A stretch of DNA of 19,883 nucleotides from Rickettsiales bacterium (GTDB lineage Bacteria > Pseudomonadota > Alphaproteobacteria > Rickettsiales > CANDYO01). A program made the position numbers and the translations under genes. Below are positions 7,307 to 14,481 of the stretch, piece by piece. Positions within the stretch are counted from its first letter, which is position 1, and each line of letters begins with the position of its first letter. The stretch is from NCBI GenBank assembly GCA_947424995.1, contig CANDYO010000013.1, positions 1 through 19,883 of the forward strand, written 5' to 3'. The notes below the pieces were generated by a model. That model did not search any database. It was not told the origin of the DNA and worked only from the letters and a program-made list of their open reading frames with translations.

Positions 7307-7762
7307 ATGACTACAGAGATATATATAAAACAGCTTCCACATGGTAAGGACTTAAATTTGCCTAGTTATGCTACTTCTCATAGTGCTGGAATGGATCTAA
7401 TGGCAGCTATCGAGCAAGATATCATTTTAAAAAAATTCGAACGTAAACTAGTTCCTACTGGTATCGCTATCGCTTTGCCAGATGGTTTTGAAGCACAAAT
7501 TCGTCCAAGATCTGGCCTTGCTTTAAAAAATGGAGTAACCGTACTCAATACTCCTGGTACTATCGATGCCGATTATAGAGGTGAGATTGGAGTAATCCTA
7601 ATTAACCTCGGTAATGAAGACTTTGTTATTTCAAGAGGAATGAGAATTGCTCAAATGATTATAGCTAGCTATACTCAAGCTCACTTTACTTCAGTTGAAG
7701 ATTTAAGCATTACTGCTCGTGGTGATGGCGGCTTCGGCTCTACTGGAACCGATTCTAAGTAG
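7307..7762 (+). CDS. dut: Deoxyuridine 5'-triphosphate nucleotidohydrolase (dUTPase)
   Basis: This cytoplasmic trimeric enzyme hydrolyses dUTP to dUMP and pyrophosphate, keeping uracil out of DNA and feeding thymidylate synthesis. The 151-residue length is exactly that of bacterial homotrimeric dUTPases. All five motifs are seen in order: AGMDLMA (27-33); RPRSGLA (66-72), which contacts phosphates; GTIDADYRGEI (84-94), with the uracil pocket and catalytic Asp; RGMRIAQMI (110-118); and the mobile C-terminal arm RGDGGFGSTG (138-147). AAGGA at 7294-7298 lies 8 bases before the ATG. It is a single-gene unit, divergent from nusB and convergent with hpf, with palindromic element B in its 3' gap. 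Confidence 0.97.
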   Translation: MTTEIYIKQLPHGKDLNLPSYATSHSAGMDLMAAIEQDIILKKFERKLVPTGIAIALPDGFEAQIRPRSGLALKNGVTVLNTPGTIDADYRGEIGVILINLGNEDFVISRGMRIAQMIIASYTQAHFTSVEDLSITARGDGGFGSTGTDSK

Positions 7763-7803
7763 AAAAATAATATTACGGTAAGCAAAGCTAAGACCATTTC
7801 TAA

Positions 7804-7908
7804 CGTTATCCCTGACGAGGACGAAGTCCGAGATCGGAGATCTCGTAAGGACTAATACTCCTGAGATCCCCGGTCAAAGCTGCTTTAGCAGCTTCGCCAG
7901 GGATGACA
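7804..7908. repeat. Palindromic repeat element B, between convergent dut and hpf
   Basis: The outer arms GTTATCCCTGACGAGG (7805-7820) and CTTCGCCAGGGATGAC (7892-7907) pair with few mismatches. Inside are compact hairpins: GGACGAAGTCC, GAGATCGGAGATCTC and AGCTGCTTTAGCAGCT. The left arm is nearly identical to that of element C, and GAGGACGAAGTCC recurs in C in the opposite orientation, so B and C are the same family. Because it fills the 167-base gap between two converging genes, it could end transcription from both sides, although no long T-run is present. No coding frame spans it. Confidence 0.75.
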
Positions 7909-7929
7909 ATTATCCTTCTCTATAATTTA

Positions 7930-8508
7930 TTACTTCACTTCACCTGGATCAACCCAAGAAATATTACCATCAACTCGGTGATATACCACATTTAAGCGGT
8001 TACTCATTTTATTAATAAATAACAAAGCCGGTAAATGCGCTAGATCCATTTTCATTATAGCCTCACTTACTGTAAGCTTCTCGATATTGGTAGGTTTTTC
8101 AGCAATAGTAACTGGCTCATGATCTTCATGTAACTCTACCTGCTCTTTAGGGACATCAATCACATATTTTATTCCAGACATAGCCATGTCTTCTTCATCT
8201 TTTTTGCGATGTTTTATATGAGTTCTAATTTTACCTTTATATTTTCTTAATTGTTTCTCTATTTTTACTATAGCTGTATCAAAAGCAGTATATACATCAT
8301 CTGATTCGCTCTCTGCTTTAATTAGCCCCATATGACTATCATGAATAATAATATCAGCATGATATAGATAAGTTCTTTTTGAAAAAACTACCTTAGCTTG
8401 AGTGATATCATTTAAATAATTTTTTACTCCACTATCCATTCTTGCATGAACATAATCTTGTAAAGATTGCCCCACTTCCATGTGTTTACCAGAAACTGTT
8501 GTAACCAT
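7930..8508 (-). CDS. hpf: Ribosome hibernation promoting factor, long form
   Basis: This 192-residue protein should bind the 30S decoding region and pair ribosomes into inactive 100S dimers under stress. The N-terminal domain (about 1-98) is the sigma-54-modulation/RaiA fold: VSGKHMEVGQSLQDYV, DIIIHDSHMGLIKAESESDDVYTAFD and a basic helix KIEKQLRKYKGKIR. A charged linker (about 99-135) leads to the C-terminal dimerisation domain (about 140-190), with EAIMKMDLAHLPALLFIN and the conserved NVVYHRVDGNISWVDP end. Having this domain makes it the long form, not the short E. coli HPF. A perfect AAGGAGGT ribosome-binding site lies 4 bases before the ATG, the strongest seen in this window, suggesting high translation. 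lptB is 43 bases upstream on the same strand. Confidence 0.95.
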   Translation of the reverse strand: MVTTVSGKHMEVGQSLQDYVHARMDSGVKNYLNDITQAKVVFSKRTYLYHADIIIHDSHMGLIKAESESDDVYTAFDTAIVKIEKQLRKYKGKIRTHIKHRKKDEEDMAMSGIKYVIDVPKEQVELHEDHEPVTIAEKPTNIEKLTVSEAIMKMDLAHLPALLFINKMSNRLNVVYHRVDGNISWVDPGEVK

Positions 8509-8512
8509 ATCT

Positions 8513-8520
8513 ACCTCCTT
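8513..8520 (-). promoter_or_regulatory. Consensus ribosome-binding site of hpf
   Basis: AAGGAGGT read on the minus strand is a full complement to the 3' end of 16S rRNA. It lies 4 bases before the hpf ATG. The other genes here have at most AAGGA or GGAA. This points to strong translation of the hibernation factor relative to lptB, with which it is probably cotranscribed. Confidence 0.7.
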
Positions 8521-8551
8521 AAATGTTATGTGTATGTATAACTTACTATAT

Positions 8552-9274
8552 TTAATTGGTGAGATTAAACCTATCTCCTAAGTATACCTTACGAACGACT
8601 TCGTGACTAATAATTTCTTCCTTAGTTCCTTCAATAAGTACCTCTCCATCATAGATAATATAGGTGCGATCAACTATATCCAGGGTCTCCCTAACGTTAT
8701 GGTCGGTAATCAATACTCCGATATTTTTGTCTTTAAGATGATGAACTAATTCTTTAATATCAGCTATCGCGATCGGATCAATTCCGGCTAATGGTTCATC
8801 TAAAAGAATATACTCTGGCTTGGCAGCAATAGCACGAGCTATCTCCAGCCTTCTTCTTTCTCCACCAGATAAATTAACCGCCACTACATTTTGTAAATGA
8901 GTGATAGAAAACTCAGCTAACAATTCTTCTAATCGTTTTTCACGCTCAGCTTCAATTGGCTCAATCGCTTCTAAAATAGCCATAATATTTTGAGCAACTG
9001 TTAAACCACGAAAAACTGAAGATTCTTGAGGAAGGTAACCGATACCCAATTGTGCACGACGATACATCGGTAATTTGGTAATATCATGCCCATCTAAAAT
9101 AACTCGACCATAGTCAGGCTTAATTAACCCACTCACTATGTAAAAACAAGTAGTTTTTCCAGCGCCATTTGGCCCGAGCAATCCTACCACTTCACCTTTT
9201 TTTAAGGTTAAGCTTGCTTTGCGAACAACTAAACGATTACCGTATTTTTTACCAATCTCTTTTATTTCTAGCAT
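8552..9274 (-). CDS. lptB: LPS export ABC transporter ATPase LptB
   Basis: LptB is the cytoplasmic ATPase of the LptB2FG complex that extracts lipopolysaccharide from the inner membrane for export. At 240 residues it matches the family length. Seen are Walker A GPNGAGKT (34-41), the LptB-type Q-loop GIGYLPQESSVFRGLTV (77-93), signature LSGGERRRLEIAR (135-147), Walker B YILLDEP (155-161) with PLAGIDPIAI after it, and switch His192 in ITDHNVRETL. The phrase LPQESSVFR with DHNVRETL separates LptB from branched-chain amino acid ATPases. In many proteobacteria the order is lptC-lptA-lptB-rpoN-hpf. Here lptB is next to hpf with rpoN absent, and lptA and lptC are not upstream. The presence of LptB implies that the organism makes an LPS-like outer membrane. 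Confidence 0.95.
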   Translation of the reverse strand: MLEIKEIGKKYGNRLVVRKASLTLKKGEVVGLLGPNGAGKTTCFYIVSGLIKPDYGRVILDGHDITKLPMYRRAQLGIGYLPQESSVFRGLTVAQNIMAILEAIEPIEAEREKRLEELLAEFSITHLQNVVAVNLSGGERRRLEIARAIAAKPEYILLDEPLAGIDPIAIADIKELVHHLKDKNIGVLITDHNVRETLDIVDRTYIIYDGEVLIEGTKEEIISHEVVRKVYLGDRFNLTN

Positions 9275-9356
9275 AATCTACTTTCTAATTTTATTTTAGT
9301 GAATTGATAATGATGCGTCGTCCCTGTAAAAGTTCACTAACTAGGTTACGGATTCA

Positions 9357-9444
9357 GCGTCATCCCTGACGAGGAAAAACTAGGCGAAGCTTAGTTTTAA
9401 CGAGATCCCAGAGTCTTGGACTTCGTCCTCGCCCAAGATGACGC
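9357..9444. repeat. Palindromic repeat element C, between virB6 array and lptB
   Basis: The outer arms start GCGTCATCCCTGACGAGG (9357-9374) and end CCTCGCCCAAGATGACGC (9427-9444), pairing at most positions. Inside, AAAACTA and TAGTTTT make a hairpin. Its reverse complement shares GAGGACGAAGTCC and GGGATCTCGT with element B. A lone 12-base piece resembling the element edge, GCGTCGTCCCTG, lies at 9315-9326, perhaps the trace of an older or nested copy. The 220-base gap 9275-9494 holds nothing else recognisable. It separates the 3' end of the secretion operon from lptB. Confidence 0.75.
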
Positions 9445-9494
9445 AAGAAAGGGTTTCATACAAGATATACACTCTTTACTATCTAAAAACCAGC

Positions 9495-11900
9495 TTATTT
9501 ATTATCCCTTTTTCTAGTAGTATTCTTATTAGATTTACCTTTAAAATAGCCAGCTATTTTCTCTACAGTTCCCATATCAGGGTTGTCTCCTTCAAAATAA
9601 CTTGCAATTTTATCAACTTTTTTATTTCTCCAAACTTCAATTTTCTCATCAAAAGCATCAGCTTTATCTTGCCCGGTTGCTTTATCAATGCGTTTCTGCA
9701 ATTCTTTACCATATCTTGAAGCCTGAAGACCACTTGGTTCATTAGTTGGCTGTGCTTCTCCAAGATGACCTAAAGACCCTGGAGGAAGTGCAACTCCAGC
9801 AACAAATTCAGCTGCGTCAAGTGCTCCAACCATTCCCTTCCTAACGTTATTGGCACCTTCTTTAGCCGTTTCATATCCCCAAACGTGTTTAGTTAGCCCT
9901 TTATCTAAACTACTTACACCACTTCGCAATTTACCTTTAATCTCTCCCATTTTCTTTGTAAAGCCCTTACCAGCTTTAGTACTCATCGCTAACTCTTTCG
10001 CTACTGAGAATGCTTTACCCACATCTTTAGTAATAGAATTGGCAGCATTAGCAAGTGCATTAGCACCACCTGTATTCAGTAAAGTAGCAGTACCAGCCAA
10101 ACCTTTAGCTAAATCAGGAACTATATCATTAAACTTCAGCATCAAAAAAGTTAAAACTAGTAATATTGATGACTCATTGAGTAACGCGGTGCTAAGAGTA
10201 TCGCCTTTATAATGAAATGCATCAATTAATGAAGCATCAGACACTGGATCTAAGAAAGGTAAATCAATATAGCGATAGCCCGTACATTCATAAGGACCAC
10301 AAAAATGTTCAGGATCATTTTCGTCATAATAACCATAGCCAGGAATCGCCATTGTTGCCATTTGGCTATTAAAACTACAAATCATCCAGGCTCTTGAGAT
10401 CACGAAATCTCCGGTTATTTTCATCCAATCTTCATAACAAGCTTTAAAACCTAGAATTCGATATATTCTATCAACAATAACTTGAATTATTAAATTTAAA
10501 GCAGCTAATGCTAGAACTGGCTGAAAAAAATAATTAGCAAATTGATTTATCCAATTTTCAAAAAGAGATCTAGTAGTTTGAAAAAGCATAAACGTAATGA
10601 AAACTGGAGCCACTATAATCAATAATGAAATTGCCATATAACCTAATAGGTAAAGTATTACTGCTTTAGCAATGGCAATCGCCACCATAATAAAGGCAAT
10701 ATAAACAATAAATATCACTAAAAATCCACAAGGAAAACTCCATAATAACGCATTTATCTTAGTACTAGTTTCATAAGAAAATAATAAATTTACCAAGCTA
10801 TCAAAGAAAGAAACTCCACTACCAGCTCCCGTTTCATTTCTAGTCACAATACTGATCACTTCATTTAACCCATCGGTAAAAAAAGTAAAGAAATAATCAT
10901 TAAATACATTCCAACTAGTTTCAGTAGTGAGTAATTGAATCACAATAACAATTTTAAAAAAATGAGAGATTATTTCTTTCTGAGACATTTGAGTGGTCCC
11001 ACCAAGATATGCTATCCCCCCAACTATCATATATAGAAGTAATACTAATTTTAAAGAGAGTAGATATTCAGGATTCTCATTAAGCCGTTTGAATGTAGAT
11101 TCTGCTGCTGAATCAAAGGCAGTGGTTACATTAGAAAGCACGCTGGCAATTGGAGTTGGAACAACACTACCAAAACCTCTTTTTAATGAAAAATGAAAAT
11201 AACCAGAATTATCATCATAATAACGATCTAATATTTTAAAATAAGCTAGACCATCTTCATATCTGTCTTCTATATCTGTATTCATTCCTCCAGCTTCTTG
11301 TCCATCATTCCACATCCCGGTCATGTCCCATAGACCATGAGTGTAAAAACCTGCTGTAGAGGGCACTCTATTCACACTATCATATTGATTAGGATCGGTA
11401 ATATCAGAGTTTTGAGGATCGGTAATTAGTAAATAAAGCCCTTGTCCTTTTCTAAAGATACATATAGCTTTATCGCTTCCATCATTACTACCATCTGCAT
11501 TAGTATATTGATCATCTATAGTTTCGTATTTATTAGTTTGGCAATGACAATAGCCCTTAGGAAAAAAACAATCACCTGCCTTCGCTACATTATCGCATAT
11601 TTTAGATTCTCCCTGACAAGCCCACGAGCTCCAAACAGAAGTTCTATCATCTGTATTACTTAAATTATATGAAGGATTAGTATTATATACCATTATAACT
11701 ATAGGATCACCGTTATACTTATAGCCAGAAAACTCCCATTCAGCTAACTCATTGTCTTCTGATCCGGTAACATTTTTACCCTTAGCATAAATGGAGAATT
11801 TAGGATAACCAAAATCATCTGCTTCTATAGGAGGTTTTGAATCATTACACCCTGATAGAGTCACGCATAGCAACAATAATAAAGCCCATAAATTAATCAC
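9495..11900 (-). CDS. VirB6-like type IV secretion protein, fourth paralog, putative lipoprotein
   Basis: This 801-residue protein belongs to the TrbL/VirB6 family of polytopic inner-membrane channel proteins, as in the Rickettsiales rvh system. The start is GTG, with GGAG rather far upstream (about 11 bases). Residues 1-18 form a signal peptide ending in a textbook lipobox, LSGC, with Cys18. An exported N-terminal domain (about 19-270) is rich in Cys, Asp and Tyr. The membrane part (about 280-640) has LSLKLVLLLYMIVGGIAYL, then a long hydrophobic cluster. Its conserved VirB6 core reads APVFITFMLFQTTRSLFENW and FFQPVLALAALNLI. A soluble tail of about 160 residues follows, and ends with a short internal repeat (VDKIASYFEGD, VEKIAGYFKGK). 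It is 101 bases after the third paralog and last in the operon. Confidence 0.88.
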   Translation of the reverse strand: MINLWALLLLLCVTLSGCNDSKPPIEADDFGYPKFSIYAKGKNVTGSEDNELAEWEFSGYKYNGDPIVIMVYNTNPSYNLSNTDDRTSVWSSWACQGESKICDNVAKAGDCFFPKGYCHCQTNKYETIDDQYTNADGSNDGSDKAICIFRKGQGLYLLITDPQNSDITDPNQYDSVNRVPSTAGFYTHGLWDMTGMWNDGQEAGGMNTDIEDRYEDGLAYFKILDRYYDDNSGYFHFSLKRGFGSVVPTPIASVLSNVTTAFDSAAESTFKRLNENPEYLLSLKLVLLLYMIVGGIAYLGGTTQMSQKEIISHFFKIVIVIQLLTTETSWNVFNDYFFTFFTDGLNEVISIVTRNETGAGSGVSFFDSLVNLLFSYETSTKINALLWSFPCGFLVIFIVYIAFIMVAIAIAKAVILYLLGYMAISLLIIVAPVFITFMLFQTTRSLFENWINQFANYFFQPVLALAALNLIIQVIVDRIYRILGFKACYEDWMKITGDFVISRAWMICSFNSQMATMAIPGYGYYDENDPEHFCGPYECTGYRYIDLPFLDPVSDASLIDAFHYKGDTLSTALLNESSILLVLTFLMLKFNDIVPDLAKGLAGTATLLNTGGANALANAANSITKDVGKAFSVAKELAMSTKAGKGFTKKMGEIKGKLRSGVSSLDKGLTKHVWGYETAKEGANNVRKGMVGALDAAEFVAGVALPPGSLGHLGEAQPTNEPSGLQASRYGKELQKRIDKATGQDKADAFDEKIEVWRNKKVDKIASYFEGDNPDMGTVEKIAGYFKGKSNKNTTRKRDNK

Positions 11901-11932
11901 TTATTTCTATCTCCATCCTTTTTATAGTCTAT

Positions 11933-11995
11933 GCGTCGACTCTGGAATATCATGTAAAACAGACTCCTCGAGATCCACTTCCTCGTTAAAACCAG
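11933..11995. repeat. Possible decayed palindromic element
   Basis: The 101-base gap between the third and fourth virB6 genes contains GCGTCGACTCTGG, CTCCTCGAGATCC and CCTCGTTAAAAC, fragments reminiscent of the edge and interior words of elements B and C (GCGTCATC, CTCCTGAGATCC, TCGTTAAAACTA in the reverse of C). The arms no longer pair convincingly. It may be a degraded copy; the gap is longer than the others within this operon, which fits an old insertion. Confidence 0.3.
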
Positions 11996-12001
11996 TATTA
12001 C

Positions 12002-14428
12002 TTAATCACCGACACCACTTCGTATTTTGGCTGCAGATGCAGCTGCATCTTTGCCACCGCCCCCACCATCTTTTTCATCACCGCCTCCTAATGCTGATTT
12101 AGCCATAGTAACGCCTTGTTTTACAGTTTTAGCAGCACTATTCATCATATCCACACTAACATTATCAATTCCACTAGCTGCTGCTGTAGCTCCAGTAAGG
12201 TGAGCAGTAATCTCCGGTACGTGGTTGATAATACTACGCATCCCCATCAAAAATAATATAATCGATATTAATTTCATCATCATTCCATAAGGATCTATCC
12301 CCCCCATAACCTTTAAACCTTGCATACATCCCATTGGAAAATTAGGAATAACTCCATAGGTCCAGCGTTCAACATTAAAAGTTAAATCCCATGCTCCTCC
12401 ATAACAAATATCAAAATCGGTTGCACTTTGCCATAAAGTCATGAAAATTTGATTAGTTACATAAAGAACTGTAAACATTATCACTGGCTGCAATGCATAA
12501 TCAACCATATATTTTATCCAGTTCTGGAAAAACTTTCTGGTCCTCTCAAACAGAATCATTACTATAAATAATGGAGCTAAAGATAATAACAAAGCCATTG
12601 CCATTAATATTAATAAATAAGATAATAATACCTTAACTAGCACTACTAAATATATTACCATTATCCAAACAAAAACAAAGAAATATACAACTCCGATTAC
12701 AGAAGGTATAAGGGCAGCCAATCTCTTCCAAGTATCTTCAGCAAAGAATATATTAAATACATCATCAATAAATCCAAAAATTCCAGTCTTATAGGTGCTG
12801 CCATCTCCAGTAATTGAAACAACCAAAAAATTACTGCCATCAGTAAACATTTTAAAGAAATAGTCGTTAAAGAAATCCCAATGGTCTGGATCGAATAACT
12901 CAACTACTACACCTATTTTAAAAATTCTACCTATAACATCATAAGAAGAAACTGAAGTTAGGCCCAGCATGAATTCAGCTCCATAGACCATAATATATAA
13001 AACTAATGACATTTTAATTATATTGAGAAACCGATTATCTTCGATAAAATTAGCATAAATTATTTGCACTGCTTTATTAAGTGATGTAGTAACCGGATCA
13101 ATAATGCTTTGCATAAATGAAGAGACTTGATCGTTACCTTTTTTAGTGGTCATCTCAACCGATACATTATATTGGCCTACATTGTCATGGTAGTAATCAT
13201 CTCTAACTTTAAACCAAACTGATCCAGATGCATTAGCGGTCCAAGAATACCCAGGTTCAGTGAGGACCAACGGACTTAAACCAGGAGTTGAGGACACTTC
13301 TAAATTACTTAATATTTCTGCATCACTGCTAATAGCAACACCAACTTTAGAATTAATATAATTAACTAATTCTGGATAATAACTACTTATATCGTCATCA
13401 TATGCATCAAATACTGCCAAAACATCATCTGTATCATTAGGATTAGCTTCACTAATTAAAACTTGCAAAGCACCTCGTGCACCAGGCTGAGCTGCAGCTT
13501 GAGATTCACTGACAAAACATGCTTGTGGCACCGTAAGAACATCTAAAGTATATTGTCCCGCTCCGAAAGTACCATTCGCTTGAGCAATACTAAAGCCAAT
13601 TACTCCCTTAACATTTTCTGGCACCATAAAAACATATTTACCAGGCCCAGTATTATTAAGAGTTGCATAATAAGCGGCATAAACATCAGCATAATATTTT
13701 GGATCAAGGCTTATGCTATCTCCATTAGCAAAACTGCTAGGAAGATAGGTTTTAAATAAATCAGGGTAACGAGCATTAGCTATAGGATAATAGTCGCCAT
13801 CTTTGGCCATATTATCAAGAGTAACAATTTCTTTATTATCTATATATATAGTTAGACCGTAGCCTTGCTTGGCTCTACAATTACCGTTGGCAAATTTGTC
13901 ATAATCAGTATCTCCACAAATAGGAAGATTTACTAATGTACTAGGATTAACTCCTATACCCACTCCATTATCTGCAGCTGATTCAAAAACTTTAAAAACC
14001 AATACTTGCCCAGAATTAACAGACATTGATAAGTTATCACTAAAAAGCGTCTGTATTCCAGCTCCAGGTTTAACCACCATTTGCGGTGAAGAATTTTTAT
14101 TGTCATAACCTGATGAACAATAATATACTGAACCATAAACACCAACCTGAATTTGTGAATCAGGAACAGTAATTATATTTGGTACAGAAACCCAACGACC
14201 GCGGTTATTATACTCACCCATACCATCACATGATCCCAAGGGAATACCATCAGAACCTACAACACCATCAGCATTGCTACATCCATCTGCAAAGACTGTC
14301 ACTTTTGAAGTTACAGTACTATAAGACGAAGCATCTACGTGTGGTATCGGTATAAGGTCACACTGGCAACTACAACTCGAAAGCAGCACTAATGTCATCA
14401 ATAATAGATATAGACTTGGGCTTTTCAC
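12002..14428 (-). CDS. VirB6-like type IV secretion protein, third paralog, putative lipoprotein
   Basis: This 808-residue VirB6-family protein starts with GTG at 14428; the frame has no better start, and GAGGTGAT lies about 12 bases upstream. Residues 1-19 look like a lipoprotein signal peptide, with LSSC and Cys19. A very long exported region (about 20-450), rich in Gly, Ser, Asp and Tyr and probably beta-structured, is unlike the N-domains of the other three. From about residue 455 comes the membrane part: NIIKMSLVLYIMVYGAEFML, DPDHWDFFNDYFFKMFTDG (a phrase shared with the fourth paralog as WNVFNDYFFTFFTDG), then LAPLFIVMILFERTRKFFQNW and DYALQPVIMF. The end is a Gly/Ala-rich tail (GGGDEKDGGGGGKD). 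It follows the second paralog by 53 bases. The function of the N-domain is not recognised. Confidence 0.88.
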   Translation of the reverse strand: MKSPSLYLLLMTLVLLSSCSCQCDLIPIPHVDASSYSTVTSKVTVFADGCSNADGVVGSDGIPLGSCDGMGEYNNRGRWVSVPNIITVPDSQIQVGVYGSVYYCSSGYDNKNSSPQMVVKPGAGIQTLFSDNLSMSVNSGQVLVFKVFESAADNGVGIGVNPSTLVNLPICGDTDYDKFANGNCRAKQGYGLTIYIDNKEIVTLDNMAKDGDYYPIANARYPDLFKTYLPSSFANGDSISLDPKYYADVYAAYYATLNNTGPGKYVFMVPENVKGVIGFSIAQANGTFGAGQYTLDVLTVPQACFVSESQAAAQPGARGALQVLISEANPNDTDDVLAVFDAYDDDISSYYPELVNYINSKVGVAISSDAEILSNLEVSSTPGLSPLVLTEPGYSWTANASGSVWFKVRDDYYHDNVGQYNVSVEMTTKKGNDQVSSFMQSIIDPVTTSLNKAVQIIYANFIEDNRFLNIIKMSLVLYIMVYGAEFMLGLTSVSSYDVIGRIFKIGVVVELFDPDHWDFFNDYFFKMFTDGSNFLVVSITGDGSTYKTGIFGFIDDVFNIFFAEDTWKRLAALIPSVIGVVYFFVFVWIMVIYLVVLVKVLLSYLLILMAMALLLSLAPLFIVMILFERTRKFFQNWIKYMVDYALQPVIMFTVLYVTNQIFMTLWQSATDFDICYGGAWDLTFNVERWTYGVIPNFPMGCMQGLKVMGGIDPYGMMMKLISIILFLMGMRSIINHVPEITAHLTGATAAASGIDNVSVDMMNSAAKTVKQGVTMAKSALGGGDEKDGGGGGKDAAASAAKIRSGVGD

Positions 14429-14481
14429 CTTATTTTATCACCTCGCTTACTACTCCAAATAATAACATATATTTATTAATC

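Noticed and set aside
9438..9719. Plus-strand 93-codon frame rich in Phe and Ile
   Set aside because: It begins inside palindromic element C and runs antisense to the tail of the fourth virB6; composition is that of reversed Lys-rich coding sequence.
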